A DNA stretch of 64,000 nt, taken from positions 1-64,000 of the forward strand of contig BCIV01000009.1 of NCBI GenBank assembly GCA_001600055.1, read 5' to 3'. Positions 10,992 to 23,600 of the stretch are shown in pieces. The translations under genes were made by a program, and so were the position numbers. The notes beneath the pieces are model-generated. The model was given only the letters and a program-made list of their open reading frames with translations. It ran no database searches and was not told where the DNA came from. The stretch comes from Filobasidium wieringae (taxonomy: Eukaryota; Basidiomycota; Tremellomycetes; Filobasidiales; Filobasidiaceae). Each line of letters starts with the position of its first letter. The first letter of the stretch is position 1.

Positions 10992-11690
10992 TTGGACGAA
11001 AGGTGTATGATAAGATGTTAGGCGGCGATACCCGGGTGTACTTTAACGGACCATGACTGTGATGACAATGAATTCTGACTGCGATATGGCGCGATGTGAC
11101 CCGAGTTGTACGGGGGACAGATATGAAACGCGTGCCGGTGCGTACCAAGAGAAAGCGCATCACGTTGGCTGGGCGTGAAACTTGAAGCTGACGAATGAAC
11201 GGTCGACGGCTGCGCTTGTCGAGTGTTTATCGATTGTGCGCCCTGAGAAAAGGTGACGCAAGAGCGGAATCAAATTTCCATCCAGCGGGAGCGCGAGAGC
11301 GAGTGAGCTGTTGCCGCACGTTCTCATTCCCCCAATTATCCATCTGAACGTATATCATCCATCAGTCACATCCTCCTTTCCCTCTTTCTCCTCCCAACGG
11401 TTCATACCACCCCTACACTCACACAAACTACCACCCGTAAGTTCTCTCGTCCTTCACCTTTCCAACGAATGTACTTTCCTTCGCCTCGCAAAAGTCGTTG
11501 CTTACAAATCGAGTCCGAAACTCTCTGACTCGACCTTGTCCGTGACGACTTTTGCCTGGTATTGATAAACGAATCGTTCTCACTTTACAATAGCTGACCT
11601 CTCGATCTTCTCCACCTTCCTGGTCTTCCTTTTCATATCCTGCACTCTCTATTCGCACCTCCAGACCCCCAAAAGCAAAAACAAATTACA
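10992..11690. promoter_or_regulatory. GAPDH promoter and leader
   Basis: Intergenic stretch feeding the highly expressed GAPDH gene. A pyrimidine-rich block at about 11365-11400 and an A-rich leader directly before the ATG (AAAAACAAATTACAATGG) are typical of strong fungal promoters. A candidate leader intron lies at 11437-11593. Confidence 0.55.
11437..11593 (+). other. Candidate 5'UTR intron of GAPDH
   Basis: GTAAGT at 11437 is a consensus donor, and a TTACAATAG acceptor ends at 11593, 97 bases before the ATG. A leader intron would fit the strong expression seen in the codon choice. RNA data are needed to confirm. Confidence 0.35.
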
Positions 11691-12982
<1,292 letters not shown>

Positions 12983-13316
12983 GCGTCGCGTCTTTGAGAC
13001 GATGATTGCTTTCGCTGTTCGTGCCCGTGTTTGCCTGTTAAAATCGGCGATATTTGCCAAGTGACGTCTGTGAATCATGCGACGTGTCATGTGAATGATA
13101 CGATCTACCTATAGAATTCGATTTGTCTGTTACGTGTGACGATGTGCTGCATGTGCTGTGTCTTTTGGGTTCGAGTACTGCGGGATTCGTCAACACGCGA
13201 GTCGAGGTATCGTCCCGGTCAAATGCGAGCTCTTTGTAAAGCATATCTGTCTCGCTCATCCTTGCCATAACCTGTTCTCCCTACGACACAGTGAATGTAG
13301 AAGATCAGTCATTCAG
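12983..13316. other. Intergenic, 3'UTR of GAPDH and promoter of the regulator
   Basis: This 334-bp gap lies between two tandem genes. TGTGTTACGTGTGACG-like GT-rich sequence follows GAPDH and may include its 3' processing signals. Nothing else stands out. Confidence 0.4.
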
Positions 13317-15666
13317 ATGATGACCTCGAATCCCTCCCATACACCTCCTTATCCTAATAATAGCCTTCCGAGCGTAGCTCAATATCAACATAATTACCAC
13401 GATACCCGACGTCCCTCTTCTGCGACTCATACCGCAAACGCAAGCCTTCGTCCTCGGAAAAGGACCAAAACATCCTCAGCATGCGAAGCTTGCCAGCATA
13501 GGAAATCCCGATGCGAATTGGTCACCAACGCTGGCTGTCATCGATGCGTGACGCTAGGCACGCCTTGTAGCTTCAGAGAGTCTTCCAACTCGGATCCTCT
13601 CGAACCTACGCCCGACCGGGGCTATAGCGAAGGGCCTGGCCGGACCATCAGTGCTCCTACACCCGTCGCTTCGTCGAGCTCGACAAGTTCTGTGAGGAAT
13701 GGCAGGTTCTATGTGCCGCAGATGATGGCACCTCCCCCACCACAACATCAAACACTTCCACCACCCGCTAGCCCTCCACGGACGGTGCAGGTCTTCAGTG
13801 AAGCGGGCGAGGAAACGCTAGCAGAGATAAGAGAACGTATGATGAGGATGGAAGCGATGATACAAAGTCTGGCCACGAGGGACTCGAACTCTGGTAAACC
13901 GAGATCCGTACCAGCCATGGCAGCGAGGCAGGATTCGAATCGAGATCCGGCGCCGTTCTGTCCTCTCGAGCTTCATGCTAGGTGGTCAAACTTTACAAAA
14001 AGCGGAGAGAGGGGAGGTTGGTCGGCGATCATTTCCAACCTGTTGGGTTCAAGCAAGACAGGGTTCCTGGACCCGGTCGAGATGGATATCGTCACGTCGA
14101 GCGAATTACAATCGGGATGGCGAATGTAAGTTGAAGGGGACTCGTCAGGCTGGGGGACCCTCACTGAGATACCCATCAAATCTTTGCGATACAGATTCCA
14201 GACCAGCTTTTCCAAAATCCTGCCTCTTCCAGAAGTCGTCGACCTAGATCATCCCGTTCCAAGCGGTATCCTCTACCGCAATGCCTTTCTCTATTTCATC
14301 TCCCGGTTCTCAGCGCCCAACAATCTCTTCAACTCTGCACAGATAGAAGCATTGGCAGAATTATTGGAATACAACATGACCCTCATCTCTGCCGAGGAAG
14401 CGAATGAGGACATGATTCGTAGTCTGCTCGTCATCTCGCTTTCTTCTGCGAGGCAAGACGAGAGGTTCTTTAAAGTGGAGGATCAGTTCGGAGCGGGGGC
14501 TAAAGCGTACATGCTGGCGACTGGTATGGGTTTGGATGACAAGGTTGAGAAGCTGAGAAACGAACCTAGAGAATCGTTGTCGGCCGAGTGGAACAGGCCG
14601 TTGCTTTCCAGCGTCTGCCTTGTGAGTCGAGGGTCGAGCGTTCTTGCGCAAGGAGTGAGACTGACGTTCGGTGCTTTTCTCTTTCTCGCAGTGGTACAGC
14701 GTACTACATCGGCATCTATGGAGTCAGTTATATACCAATGCGACTTTCAGGACAAGCGTCGAGCATCCTGTACATCTCGTCAACCTGATCTCACCCACTG
14801 GAGCCATGTTTCTCGGTGACGCGTGGTTGTTCCATCTGACGCTCGAATCGCAAATGATGGAGACGATGGAACCGGTGATCACTGCGCTCAAGAAGATGAG
14901 AGGGGATAGGATTTACGAACCGAGTCACGCGCAGGACATGCTGGAGAAGCTGGATTTGGCGTTGAAGAAGTTTGATGGTCTGAATAACGATCTCCAGGCG
15001 TCTCAGAGTGAGTCCAGTCCGTCCGTGTGGGCGGTCATGGGAGGACGCTACTGACGTCTCGAGGAACGACTTGTAGTCCCTTCGACGTTGTGTCTAGTGC
15101 TGGACTGCACCTTTTTACCGACATTGGTGCTGTTCAAGATCAGTTCGGAACAGAGGACGGTGGTTCCGTGGGTGATCGCTCCCGAGGATAAATTACCTCC
15201 GATCATGCGGGTGGGCAACGCCTTTCTGAACTCGCTACCTCACGTCTTGAAACGAATCGCTGCGAGTCGAGCGGATCTCTCTCAATTACCGGCTCGGATC
15301 TTGCTCCTGACGTTCATGCCGATCACGATCATCGCTCAACTGTGTTCGATGAGGGTGAACTGGTGGGCGACACACCCGATCTCCCGAACTGGACCTGACG
15401 CTGCGATCGCCAAGGAAATGTTGAAGAGCGCACACCCCGCTTCGAGACGGATGATCCAGGCGATCGAAGCGTTACCCGCATTCGACGCGTCCGAGGAAGA
15501 GTTGGAGGGTAGGAGGACCGGAGGCGTCTCGGCGGACGGAGGAGGTCAGATGGCATTGCCACCAGGCGTGTTTGACAATTTCGATTTAGATTCCTACTTT
15601 TCGTTCCCCTGGGATTTCGGGGATGGGACCGAGTTTGTGGATATGGGGATCATACCGGGGTTGTGA
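13317..15666 (+). CDS. Zn2Cys6 fungal transcription factor
   Basis: Predicted nuclear regulator. ATG at 13317 begins MMTSNPSHTPPYPNNSLPS; the binuclear zinc cluster follows at about residues 58-88: CEACQHRKSRC, then CHRCVTLGTPC (spacing C-x2-C-x6-C-x8-C-x2-C-x6-C), preceded by basic RPRKRTK. A proline-rich linker and a short coiled coil (EIRERMMRMEAMIQSL) come next. The rest, with exons 14195-14621, about 14692-15005 and about 15077-15666, matches the helical middle-homology type region (FLYFISRFSAPNNL, LWSQLYTNATFRTSVEHPVH, RVGNAFLNSLPHVL). The C-terminus is acidic/aromatic (DNFDLDSYFSFPWDFGDG), a likely activation segment. About 710 residues. Targets unknown; it may control a neighbour, but nothing in sequence shows that. 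Confidence 0.9.
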
Positions 15667-15784
15667 TCGTGCGCGATGTGCGCGGTGTGCGCGGTGTGCA
15701 TATATACATGACATTCGATATCGTTTGTGGAACAGCTAAAAAAAGAATACAACCGTGGTGCTTAAAAGCGTCTGACCCGGCGAC

Positions 15785-17368
15785 TCATTCCAAATGATCA
15801 TAGAGGATCCTCTCGAGCTTGTTGAACATTTTGTAAAACGGGTTGGGATTGGTAGTGAAGCAATTAGTGAAACAGATCCCCTGAACGAACCGGCGCACGA
15901 ACCGGGGGGTAAGCGCGATGACCCAAACTGGACGGGACGAAACCACCCTGCACTCACGGCGATCCCGGTCTTCGGATCGATCCAGAACTGAGTCTTCGCC
16001 GCCCCATCCCAACTCCCACTGCCCGCTCTCCTCCCATGATCCGAGTCCTCGAAATTCAAAAGCAACCCGACGCTATGCCCTACCTTCCCCCCCTCCGGAT
16101 CCGCCGTGAGGTTCGCCCCGTGGAACGTCCCGGAGATCATCATCTGGACCATCGGACGTTTATCGGTCCGTGGGTCGAGGCAGTCTTGGAACAACATCCG
16201 GTAAGCGGGAGGGGTGAGGAGAGGTCGTGGATGAGCGTGAGCGTGAGCGTGATCGGGGTCGCTCTGGAGGATGGCCCGAAGGAGAGCGAGGTAAGCCCTG
16301 GCGGTCCCGAACAACCCCGCACCGCCGGAAAGCAACGGTCCGACCTTGTCCGGGTCTTCTTCCCTCTTGAAAGGCTGGTGCGAGAAGTTGTCGGGGAAAC
16401 AACCCCGGATCCCCTGCTCATCCCCAAAAGTCAACCTCATCATCTTCCGCTTGACCTCCTCCGTGGGGTAAAACGACAACCCGCCCGCATCCATCAACCC
16501 GAGCGGCAAGAAGATCTCCCGCTCGAAATACGCTTGGAGGTCCATCCCCGTGATCCTAGCGATGAGGATCCCGGCCCAGTCGATCCCTACTCCGTAATGC
16601 CATTCCACCCCCGGCTGAGCGTTGAGGGGGTACATCCAGGCCCGTTCGGTGACCTGATTCCCGAGCATGTTCGGGGTATCCGACGTCTCTGCCCATCTGG
16701 CTAGGTTCGGGTTGTTGAACGTGTACGTGAGGCCTGGCGGGAGTGAGAGCGCGTCGATCGCATCAGCTCATCGGCTGAGGAAAGAGAGACAGAAAAAAGA
16801 CCACGCTCACCGGAACTATGAGTCAACAGCAGACGCAAAGTGATCGGTCTCTCCGGATCTTGCGGTTCGAAAACGGGTTTATCGTCGTCGTCGAAACCCC
16901 TGAGGATCTCGAGTCGACCCAGTTCGGGGAGATGGGTCTTGATGAGGTCGGGATCGTCGAATGCTTGGAGGTTTTCTTGGAATAGCTTTAGACAGGCGAT
17001 CTAGGTGAAGTCGATTTGATCAGCGTGGCGGTGTTTCGGAGTGGGAAGATGTGAGGAGCTTACGGTGGTAACGAGTTTGGTAGAGGAATACAACTGTAAA
17101 GCTAGACGACCCGATCCGACCGGTTCAACCTCTCGACCTCTCCCAGCGAACCGACGCCGGACGAGGACCTACTGGTCTCCTCCCCCACATCCTCCCCCTG
17201 CTCATCGTCCCACCGGACCTTTCCGTCATGTCCGAAATAGATCTCCCCCTCGACGGTGGACACGCCGAAGAAGACGGCCGCGGTCTTTCTCGATCGGACC
17301 GTCTCCTGTAGGAGGCTCGTGATGGCCGATTCACCCTTGGGGGATAGACGCAGGATGGGGGGTGACAT
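15785..17368 (-). CDS. Class-C beta-lactamase-like serine hydrolase
   Basis: Serine hydrolase of the EstB/LovD/class-C beta-lactamase fold; fungal members are esterases or transesterases. ATG at 17368 gives MSPPILRLSPKGESAITSLL. The SxxK nucleophile motif is in LYSSTKLVTT (about 17075-17100). Then ITLRLLLTHSSG, WHYGVGIDWAGILIARITGM (Tyr of the YxN-type motif, here YGV), FLPLGLMDAG, and KVGHSVGLLLNFEDSDHG. The end is NPFYKMFNKLERILYDHLE with TGA at 15785-15787. Introns include 15907-15959 (PKTGIA to GICFTN) and ones near 16730-16810, 17002-17063. The splice between the first exon and the SxxK exon is not certain. About 460 residues, no signal peptide seen. Its stretch is unusually rich in CC/GG runs compared with neighbours. 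Confidence 0.85.
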
Positions 17369-18030
17369 GGTTGTGTGGTGGTGTGGTGGTGTGGTGGTGT
17401 GTAGAGAAGAGGAGGATGTAGAGAGCCGTATAGCAGGAGTATACGAGTACACTCGGAGGTGACCGTACAGTAATTGTAACCGGTCCGGTAGTACGCGACA
17501 TCACAGCTGAGACTTGCAGGAGACTGCGCCCCAGACGTGAGACTCCTTGTTCACCATGGATGGACGACCTAAAAGTCGCTCGAGACAAGTCGCAGTTGGT
17601 GTCGGTAGGTGGAGTACGGTGGAATACGGTGGAATGGTAATGGCAATGGCAGCCTGCCAATGTGATGGGCAAAGAGCTACAAGGGAGTACTCTATAAAGA
17701 CGTTCATCTGCTGTGATACCGTTGCTCCTCGATTGAGAGGTTGGCATTCAGAGAAACTCTTCTGTTTTAATGCCTGATATCGTATAATCAAAGGGTGTGA
17801 CCGGATGACTTGACTTGTGTTCTGTAGACGAGGTTGTCATTTCATTGTGAAGCGCAACGTGCATGAACAGCGATCACGGCGATGGTTCTCATGTTGAGCG
17901 TTGATGAATTGCAATTGATGATGAATCTGAATACGATACGCGTGATGGATCCTATTCGACATCGATCATATACTCAACCTACCCAGGCATCCCCTTGTCC
18001 CATGACCACCACCACCACCGCACACCAGCA
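17369..18030. promoter_or_regulatory. Divergent intergenic region
   Basis: Between two outward-facing genes. A (GTGGTGTG)n tract at 17375-17402 directly abuts the beta-lactamase-like start and lies in its leader. No supported gene. Confidence 0.45.
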
Positions 18031-20544
18031 ATGGCAATAGACATCCCCTCCACCCTCCCCTCCCAATCGATCCACCTCCTCGTCCTCCAAACCCTCATCT
18101 CGAACGGCTTCGAATCCGCCTCCCACCAAGCCACTCTCACCCTCTCCACCGTCCTCTCCCGCTACCTCTCTCTCCTCGGACAACGAGCTCTCGATACCGC
18201 TCAGGATGCCGGGTCGAGAAGGGTCAGGTTGGATGATGTACTGTTCGCTATCGAGAATGTGGGTGGGGTCGGGGTCGGGTTGGTGAATCGGGTCTTGCGG
18301 GAGGATTTGGAGAAGGATCAAGGTCGTTTGAATTTCGATGGGACGGATGGGCTTAAAGGTTCGTTCGTTCGTTCGGTCGGTCGGTCGGTCGTACACTCCA
18401 TGATCCATCGCTCATCACTCGTCTCACACCCGATCACAGAACGTAACCAGGACGGACTATCTCACCCGATCACAGAACGTAACCAGGACGGACTATCTCA
18501 CCCGATCACATCAGAAACGTTGGAATACCTACCCTTCCCTACTCACCTACCTCTTTCCCCCGAAGCCAGCCCTTCTTCCAGCCGGGTCTCGCTGCACGAT
18601 GAACGACCTCTCCATGACTCGGATGAAGAGGATACGAAGCCGAACGCCGGGTCGGTGGATGAGGATGAAGGGTATGGCGGGAGCGATATCGAGATGGAAC
18701 AGAGCGTTGAGGATGGTCGATCGGACACGCAAAGTCGCACTCGCACGTCCCGGACGAGCAGAAAACGGAAATGGAATTCGCTCGTATGGAAAGACCCCGA
18801 ACCGCTCGATCCCTATCGAGCATCCTACCTCCCCTTGCTCCCGCATACGACCCCTATCGACCTCCAAGAACAAGACCTCGCGACGACCTCAACAGACCCA
18901 TCCTCGAACCCGGACGAACCTCTCCCCCTCTCGCTCACCTCGGAATCCGATTCGGCCCAGATCGAAAGGGAACTCACCGCCCGTCGAACGAACCGGACCC
19001 AGCTGGACCCTTACACATCCGCCCCGATCGCCTATTCCTCGTCCGCCCTCAGGTACGCCCATACGGCTCCCGGATCGGGGACGGGTTTCAAATCGCTCCG
19101 CTCACCTTCCGACTTGCCTCCCCCCCTCCCCTCCCTCGTCCCGAGCACGCTCCCGAGCCTGATCAAAGCCTATGGAGCGGCGAGACAGGCCGCCCGTGAT
19201 CCTCCCCAGAGCATGAGCGCCAGGTCGTACCGAGCCACGCTGGCGGATATCGTGCTTCATACCACGGGACACCCGACCCCTTTCATCCTCGCCTCCAACA
19301 CGCTCCAGATCCCTGGGTCGGGGAAATCGAACGAGAGGGCGTTGCCGAGGGGAAACCCGTTCGTCCCTTCCTTCCCCGTCTACGCTTCTTCCGGTGAACC
19401 CGTCAATGAGGGCACGACGAAACGTTCCCCCCGACTCTACCCCATGGATAGGTCACACGTCGTCATCCAGGAGACCTATCCTCCCGGGCTGGCCATGAAC
19501 TTGCAACCTTCTTCTCGACACTCGGACCATTCCCGTCCTTGCCTCATGAACACGCTCCTCACCGAATTCCCCGGACATCCAGATCCAACGAGGGAGACTT
19601 ACGCTTTCCCCCGATCGTCCTGGTTGAAACCTTGCCTCCTCCGTTCGTCCACCCGGATCGCACCTCCCCCCGCGCTCAGGGTGGATTCCACCCGGGCGGC
19701 GGAAGAGGGGTTGAAAGAGGGCGATCTGGCGCTCTATGGGGAACCCGTGAGGGCACCCGGTCAGCCGGATTTGGAGGGCAAGGCGGCGAGGCGGGCGAGG
19801 GATAGGAAAAAGTTCAAGGAGAAGGGGTTGGTCGGGGTTCCCAAGATCAGGTTCACCATCAACGATGCCTCCAACGGGACGACGACGACGACGACGACGG
19901 CGGGACCCTCGGAAGCGATCACGCCGGGGATCGGGTCCAGCTCGACGATGACGGAAGGGGTACAGGAGGAAAAGGATGAGATCCTGTTACGTGCCACCTG
20001 GCCCATCGCGGAGGATCGGGGGGATTGGCAGACGAGGTTGGAATTGCCCCAAGAGGATGGCAGGGATACGGGAAACCTGATCGCTTATGGATGGGGAAGG
20101 AGACCGATCTCCGTCACCGCTAGCACCCCGATCGATCCCGAATCGACGACAGAGAGGTTGAGCGGAGTGGTCAGGTATCCGAAATCGGAGGAAACGAGAT
20201 CCGCCGTAGGACCTATAGAACGAACAACCGAAGACTATATCACGCCAGCTTCCGCTCGTCGGGGTTCTAGCATCGTCCCCGAATCACCAGGGGATGGCGC
20301 GAGCACACCCGCCGTCCCCAGGTTCAAGTTCAAAATCAGAACGCCAGTCTCAGAGTATCCCCCTTCGCCATCCGCCACATCGATCAGAGCGCCTCCGGGT
20401 AGTATGCCTCCCCCGATCACTCCCAGTCCGGGACATGAATCGAGGGGAGAACCGATCACCCCTGCACATCCATCGTATCATCGCACACCGTCGATAAAGC
20501 TAAAATTACCCGGTCGAGCGCCATCGTCGACCCCCGACGCTTGA
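18031..20544 (+). CDS. Histone-fold (BTP/bromodomain-associated) protein, TAF3/TAF8-like
   Basis: Probable nuclear subunit of a TFIID/SAGA-type complex. The first ATG in frame is at 18031 (MAIDIPSTLPSQSIHLLVLQ). Residues about 10-95 form the BTP histone fold: HQATLTLSTVLSRYLSLLGQ, RRVRLDDVLFAIENVGGV, VNRVLREDLE. After a probable intron (18359-18514) follows ETLEYLPFPTHLPLSPE, an FP-x-HLP segment like that after the histone fold in TAF8. The remainder is long, basic and low-complexity, with GPSE/TTTTTT tracts and PRFKFKIRTP and SIKLKLPGR near the C-terminus. About 785 residues spliced. The intron is a multiple of three, has no stop, and carries 36-bp tandem repeats, so the frame stays open across it. 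TAF3 versus TAF8 versus another BTP protein is undecided. Confidence 0.7.
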   Translation: MAIDIPSTLPSQSIHLLVLQTLISNGFESASHQATLTLSTVLSRYLSLLGQRALDTAQDAGSRRVRLDDVLFAIENVGGVGVGLVNRVLREDLEKDQGRLNFDGTDGLKGSFVRSVGRSVVHSMIHRSSLVSHPITERNQDGLSHPITERNQDGLSHPITSETLEYLPFPTHLPLSPEASPSSSRVSLHDERPLHDSDEEDTKPNAGSVDEDEGYGGSDIEMEQSVEDGRSDTQSRTRTSRTSRKRKWNSLVWKDPEPLDPYRASYLPLLPHTTPIDLQEQDLATTSTDPSSNPDEPLPLSLTSESDSAQIERELTARRTNRTQLDPYTSAPIAYSSSALRYAHTAPGSGTGFKSLRSPSDLPPPLPSLVPSTLPSLIKAYGAARQAARDPPQSMSARSYRATLADIVLHTTGHPTPFILASNTLQIPGSGKSNERALPRGNPFVPSFPVYASSGEPVNEGTTKRSPRLYPMDRSHVVIQETYPPGLAMNLQPSSRHSDHSRPCLMNTLLTEFPGHPDPTRETYAFPRSSWLKPCLLRSSTRIAPPPALRVDSTRAAEEGLKEGDLALYGEPVRAPGQPDLEGKAARRARDRKKFKEKGLVGVPKIRFTINDASNGTTTTTTTAGPSEAITPGIGSSSTMTEGVQEEKDEILLRATWPIAEDRGDWQTRLELPQEDGRDTGNLIAYGWGRRPISVTASTPIDPESTTERLSGVVRYPKSEETRSAVGPIERTTEDYITPASARRGSSIVPESPGDGASTPAVPRFKFKIRTPVSEYPPSPSATSIRAPPGSMPPPITPSPGHESRGEPITPAHPSYHRTPSIKLKLPGRAPSSTPDA
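18359..18514 (+). repeat. Repeat-bearing 156-nt intron of the BTP gene
   Basis: Starts GTTCGTTCG after AAAG and ends CACATCAG. It holds (TTCG)/(GTCG) tetranucleotide runs at 18360-18390 and 2.4 copies of a 36-bp unit (18424-18459, 18460-18495, 18496-18510). If translated the unit reads SHPITERNQDGL. Confidence 0.6.
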
Positions 20545-20677
20545 GAACCGAGTCTGAAACTGTAGCAGCTCACGCAACCATCAAAATGACAACAGATGCA
20601 TGATGGTCTATTCGGATGATAACGATACAACTTTATGCTTAAGAAATGTTTCTTTCGAGTGCTTCCCGAGATCGTCC

Positions 20678-23600
20678 TCACTCTTGCTCGTTCCTCGCGT
20701 GCTTGCTAATCTTGAAAGAACGAGCTATCCCCAGTTGTCCAAAGAGTGTATGTTTCGGATCGATCCGTTTGAGCGACTCTACAATCGCTTGCAGAGCGTC
20801 GTCTTCTTCCCGTTGTATTTCGTATTCCTCGCGACGTTCCGATAACGAGTAGTGCGGTACGGAACATCGCAACTTGCGGATCTCCTCGAAACCGCTGAGC
20901 TGGAACTCTGTCGCGTTGTCGAATTGCTTACGCACGTCTGGTGGCAACGGCGAGTTCATCACGATCAAGCATTCCGCGAAACTCTGGTAGAGAGATGTCA
21001 AGTACGTCGTGTCGGTTTCTCTCAGTATGGCCAGGTTGAGAGCCGTGAATATGGGTGTGATTTTTTCCGGTTGATTGAGAGTTTTGGCGTGTTCGAGGAG
21101 TTTCGGTAAGGAACTGTGTGAGAGAATGGTTCAGTAAGATACGCGCATAAGCATCTATAAACTCAATCACTTTATAGCGTTCTGTATGGTGAAAGAAAGA
21201 TCGTCAGCATGAGAAAAATGACAGCAAGTTCACTAGTGACGCACCACTCTTGCCGTGGGCTCCCAGATAAAGTCCACCGTCTCCAAACACGCCACAAGCG
21301 ATTCGTCAAGATAAGGCGCGAGCGTCTCGGCTGATAGGTTCTCGAGATACTCTGGTAACGCCTCGAAAGCCAAGGCCTTTTCTTCCATCGCTTTGGAATC
21401 GATAGCTATTCGTGAAGACATGTCGAAGCTGACAACCTGCATTCCTGCTGGCAAGCTGATTTCTTCTTCTGTCGAGTCGCCTGTCACCAAGAATCAGCCC
21501 GGCACATCCAGGACTCCGCGCAAACACTCACTGTCTAATGGCTGTATTGTTGGACGCGCGGCCGCTTGCTTCAACAAAGTGGGCAAAACGTAGGAAATGT
21601 ATGGCTGGAAGTCGGCCTTTAAAACCCGTGCAAGTTTCGACCAGGCTAATGAAAAGATCGTCAGTTCAATGTCGTTGTAACGTTGACCAGTTAGTCACAC
21701 TTACTTTGAGCGATATAACTAGCCTGGAAGTCGTCATCGGGCTTCTTGGTAGCTGGAAGCGATGTCCAAGATCGTAAGTTCCATCCATCCGGTTTTGCAT
21801 AAGCAGGCATTCACGTACCTTGGGCCTGAATGAGCTCCTTTGCCAACGGCTCGAGATGTTCTGCCACAGCCTGAAATACATATGAGCGACGGGTGCGTAC
21901 CAAGCAAAGCGAACGTAACTCACAGTTTTCCCTACTGCCATGGCGACTATACCAGACGCCTCGAACGCTCGACACCGTAGCAGCAAGTATTCATCGCCAG
22001 AAGCTCGTTGCAAGATTTGTAGCAGCATCGCCATAACGTTTGCTGGTTGCGACGTGGATGAGTTGCGCATCAAACCATCAACCACGAAACATGCTCACAA
22101 GCAAAAGGTACGAAATGACGCTCAGCGGTCAGTGCCACATACCCTGTGTTAATGGACGTGATCAGTCTCGAGTAGAGAGAGGCTCTCCAGGACACGAACA
22201 TACCGAGTGCGGTGGTACACTCCTCTTGTACAAACTTAGGACCATGTTGAATCAAATCCACCAATCTAGAACATCACTGATTCAGCCGGGGTCAGCCGTG
22301 TTATGATTGGGATATCTTGCTTACCGAGTCACCAGACCGTTGACGTATTGACCATCAAGATCGCTAGTCGTGACTTCCATGAGATTAACCAAACTCAAAG
22401 CCGCTTGACACTGGATCCTAGGTTCCGGAGCGTTGAACCCGAGTGAAATCGCTTGTAGGCTCGCATCGGCTATTCCTTTTGCGAAATCGTCGTCCTAAAG
22501 TAGATCCGACGAATCGTAAAGTTCCCTTCCAAGCTGATCTCACAGCGAAATCTATAACTCACCTCGAAAGCCAAAGCCAACTGTCCGATAAAGTAAATCG
22601 CACCGTACCGTACTCTCGGATTAGGATGCGATAGAGAAGGTTCAATCAACTGCAACGTCTCCCTCGCAGCTACTTCCTTCTCGCTTTCGTCCTACCGATC
22701 CAAGTTCGAAGCATCATCAACCTCTTGATTAAAAACCGCTCTGACCCCAGACCACAGACTCACCTCGATTACACTGGAGATGACAGCAGAGAGGGCCATC
22801 AACCCCGTATGTCTTCCCTTCCACTCTTCCACTTTGAGTAATTGCCTTATAGGCTCAAGCACCAAGCTGGACGCTTTATCTTTTCTTCTAAACGTTTGTG
22901 CTACACGTAGTAGTTCGGACGGGATGAGAGACTGATCGTTGTGGAAACACGTTAGGGTGCTTACGAATGGCGTCGAACAACCTCTTCAAAGCGTCTTCCG
23001 GATCACTTGGGTAATCCCCATTGATCTCGTCCAACTACCAAACCGCTCTTCGATCAGCTCGTTGTCGAGTCGATTGAACCATTCAAGGAGACCCACATCA
23101 TCCGCTTCCAACCATCCCTTTAAAGTCTCCTCTTCCTCTTCCCCCTGAACCCTAAGAACCCCGACCATCCGACCTAACAACATCCTGACCATCGCACCAT
23201 TATCCATCCCCAGTATACTCCTTAGTGGATCGAAATCGGCCGTCTCGACGAGGGTCAAAAGGAATTCCAAAGCGGCGGCATACCGTTCCATCTCCCCCTG
23301 TTCGTCCGCCGTCCCATCCGCCAGTAAGACGGGGGGGACGGGGGGGAGATCGATCTGCCCGGTGAACGCGGGGGGTTGGAGGAAGAGGGGTAAATCTCGA
23401 GTGACCCCTGAGGGAGGAAGGGTGAGGGCGAGTAGGTACTTGTATAGCTCGATTAGGTGGGTTTCAAACAGGTTCGGATAGGTTGAGAGGATGGTTGTTA
23501 GTGGGAAAGAGACGAGGGAGAATTTCTCGGGTGGGAGAGTGGTCAAGACCTGTAGATAGAGTTTCCAGATCTTGTCAACGAGACTGAATTTGACTTGAAA

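Noticed and set aside
17995..18030. Extended N-terminus SHDHHHHRTPA for the histone-fold protein
   Set aside because: The upstream extension would need a TTG start; the first in-frame ATG at 18031 directly precedes the conserved fold.
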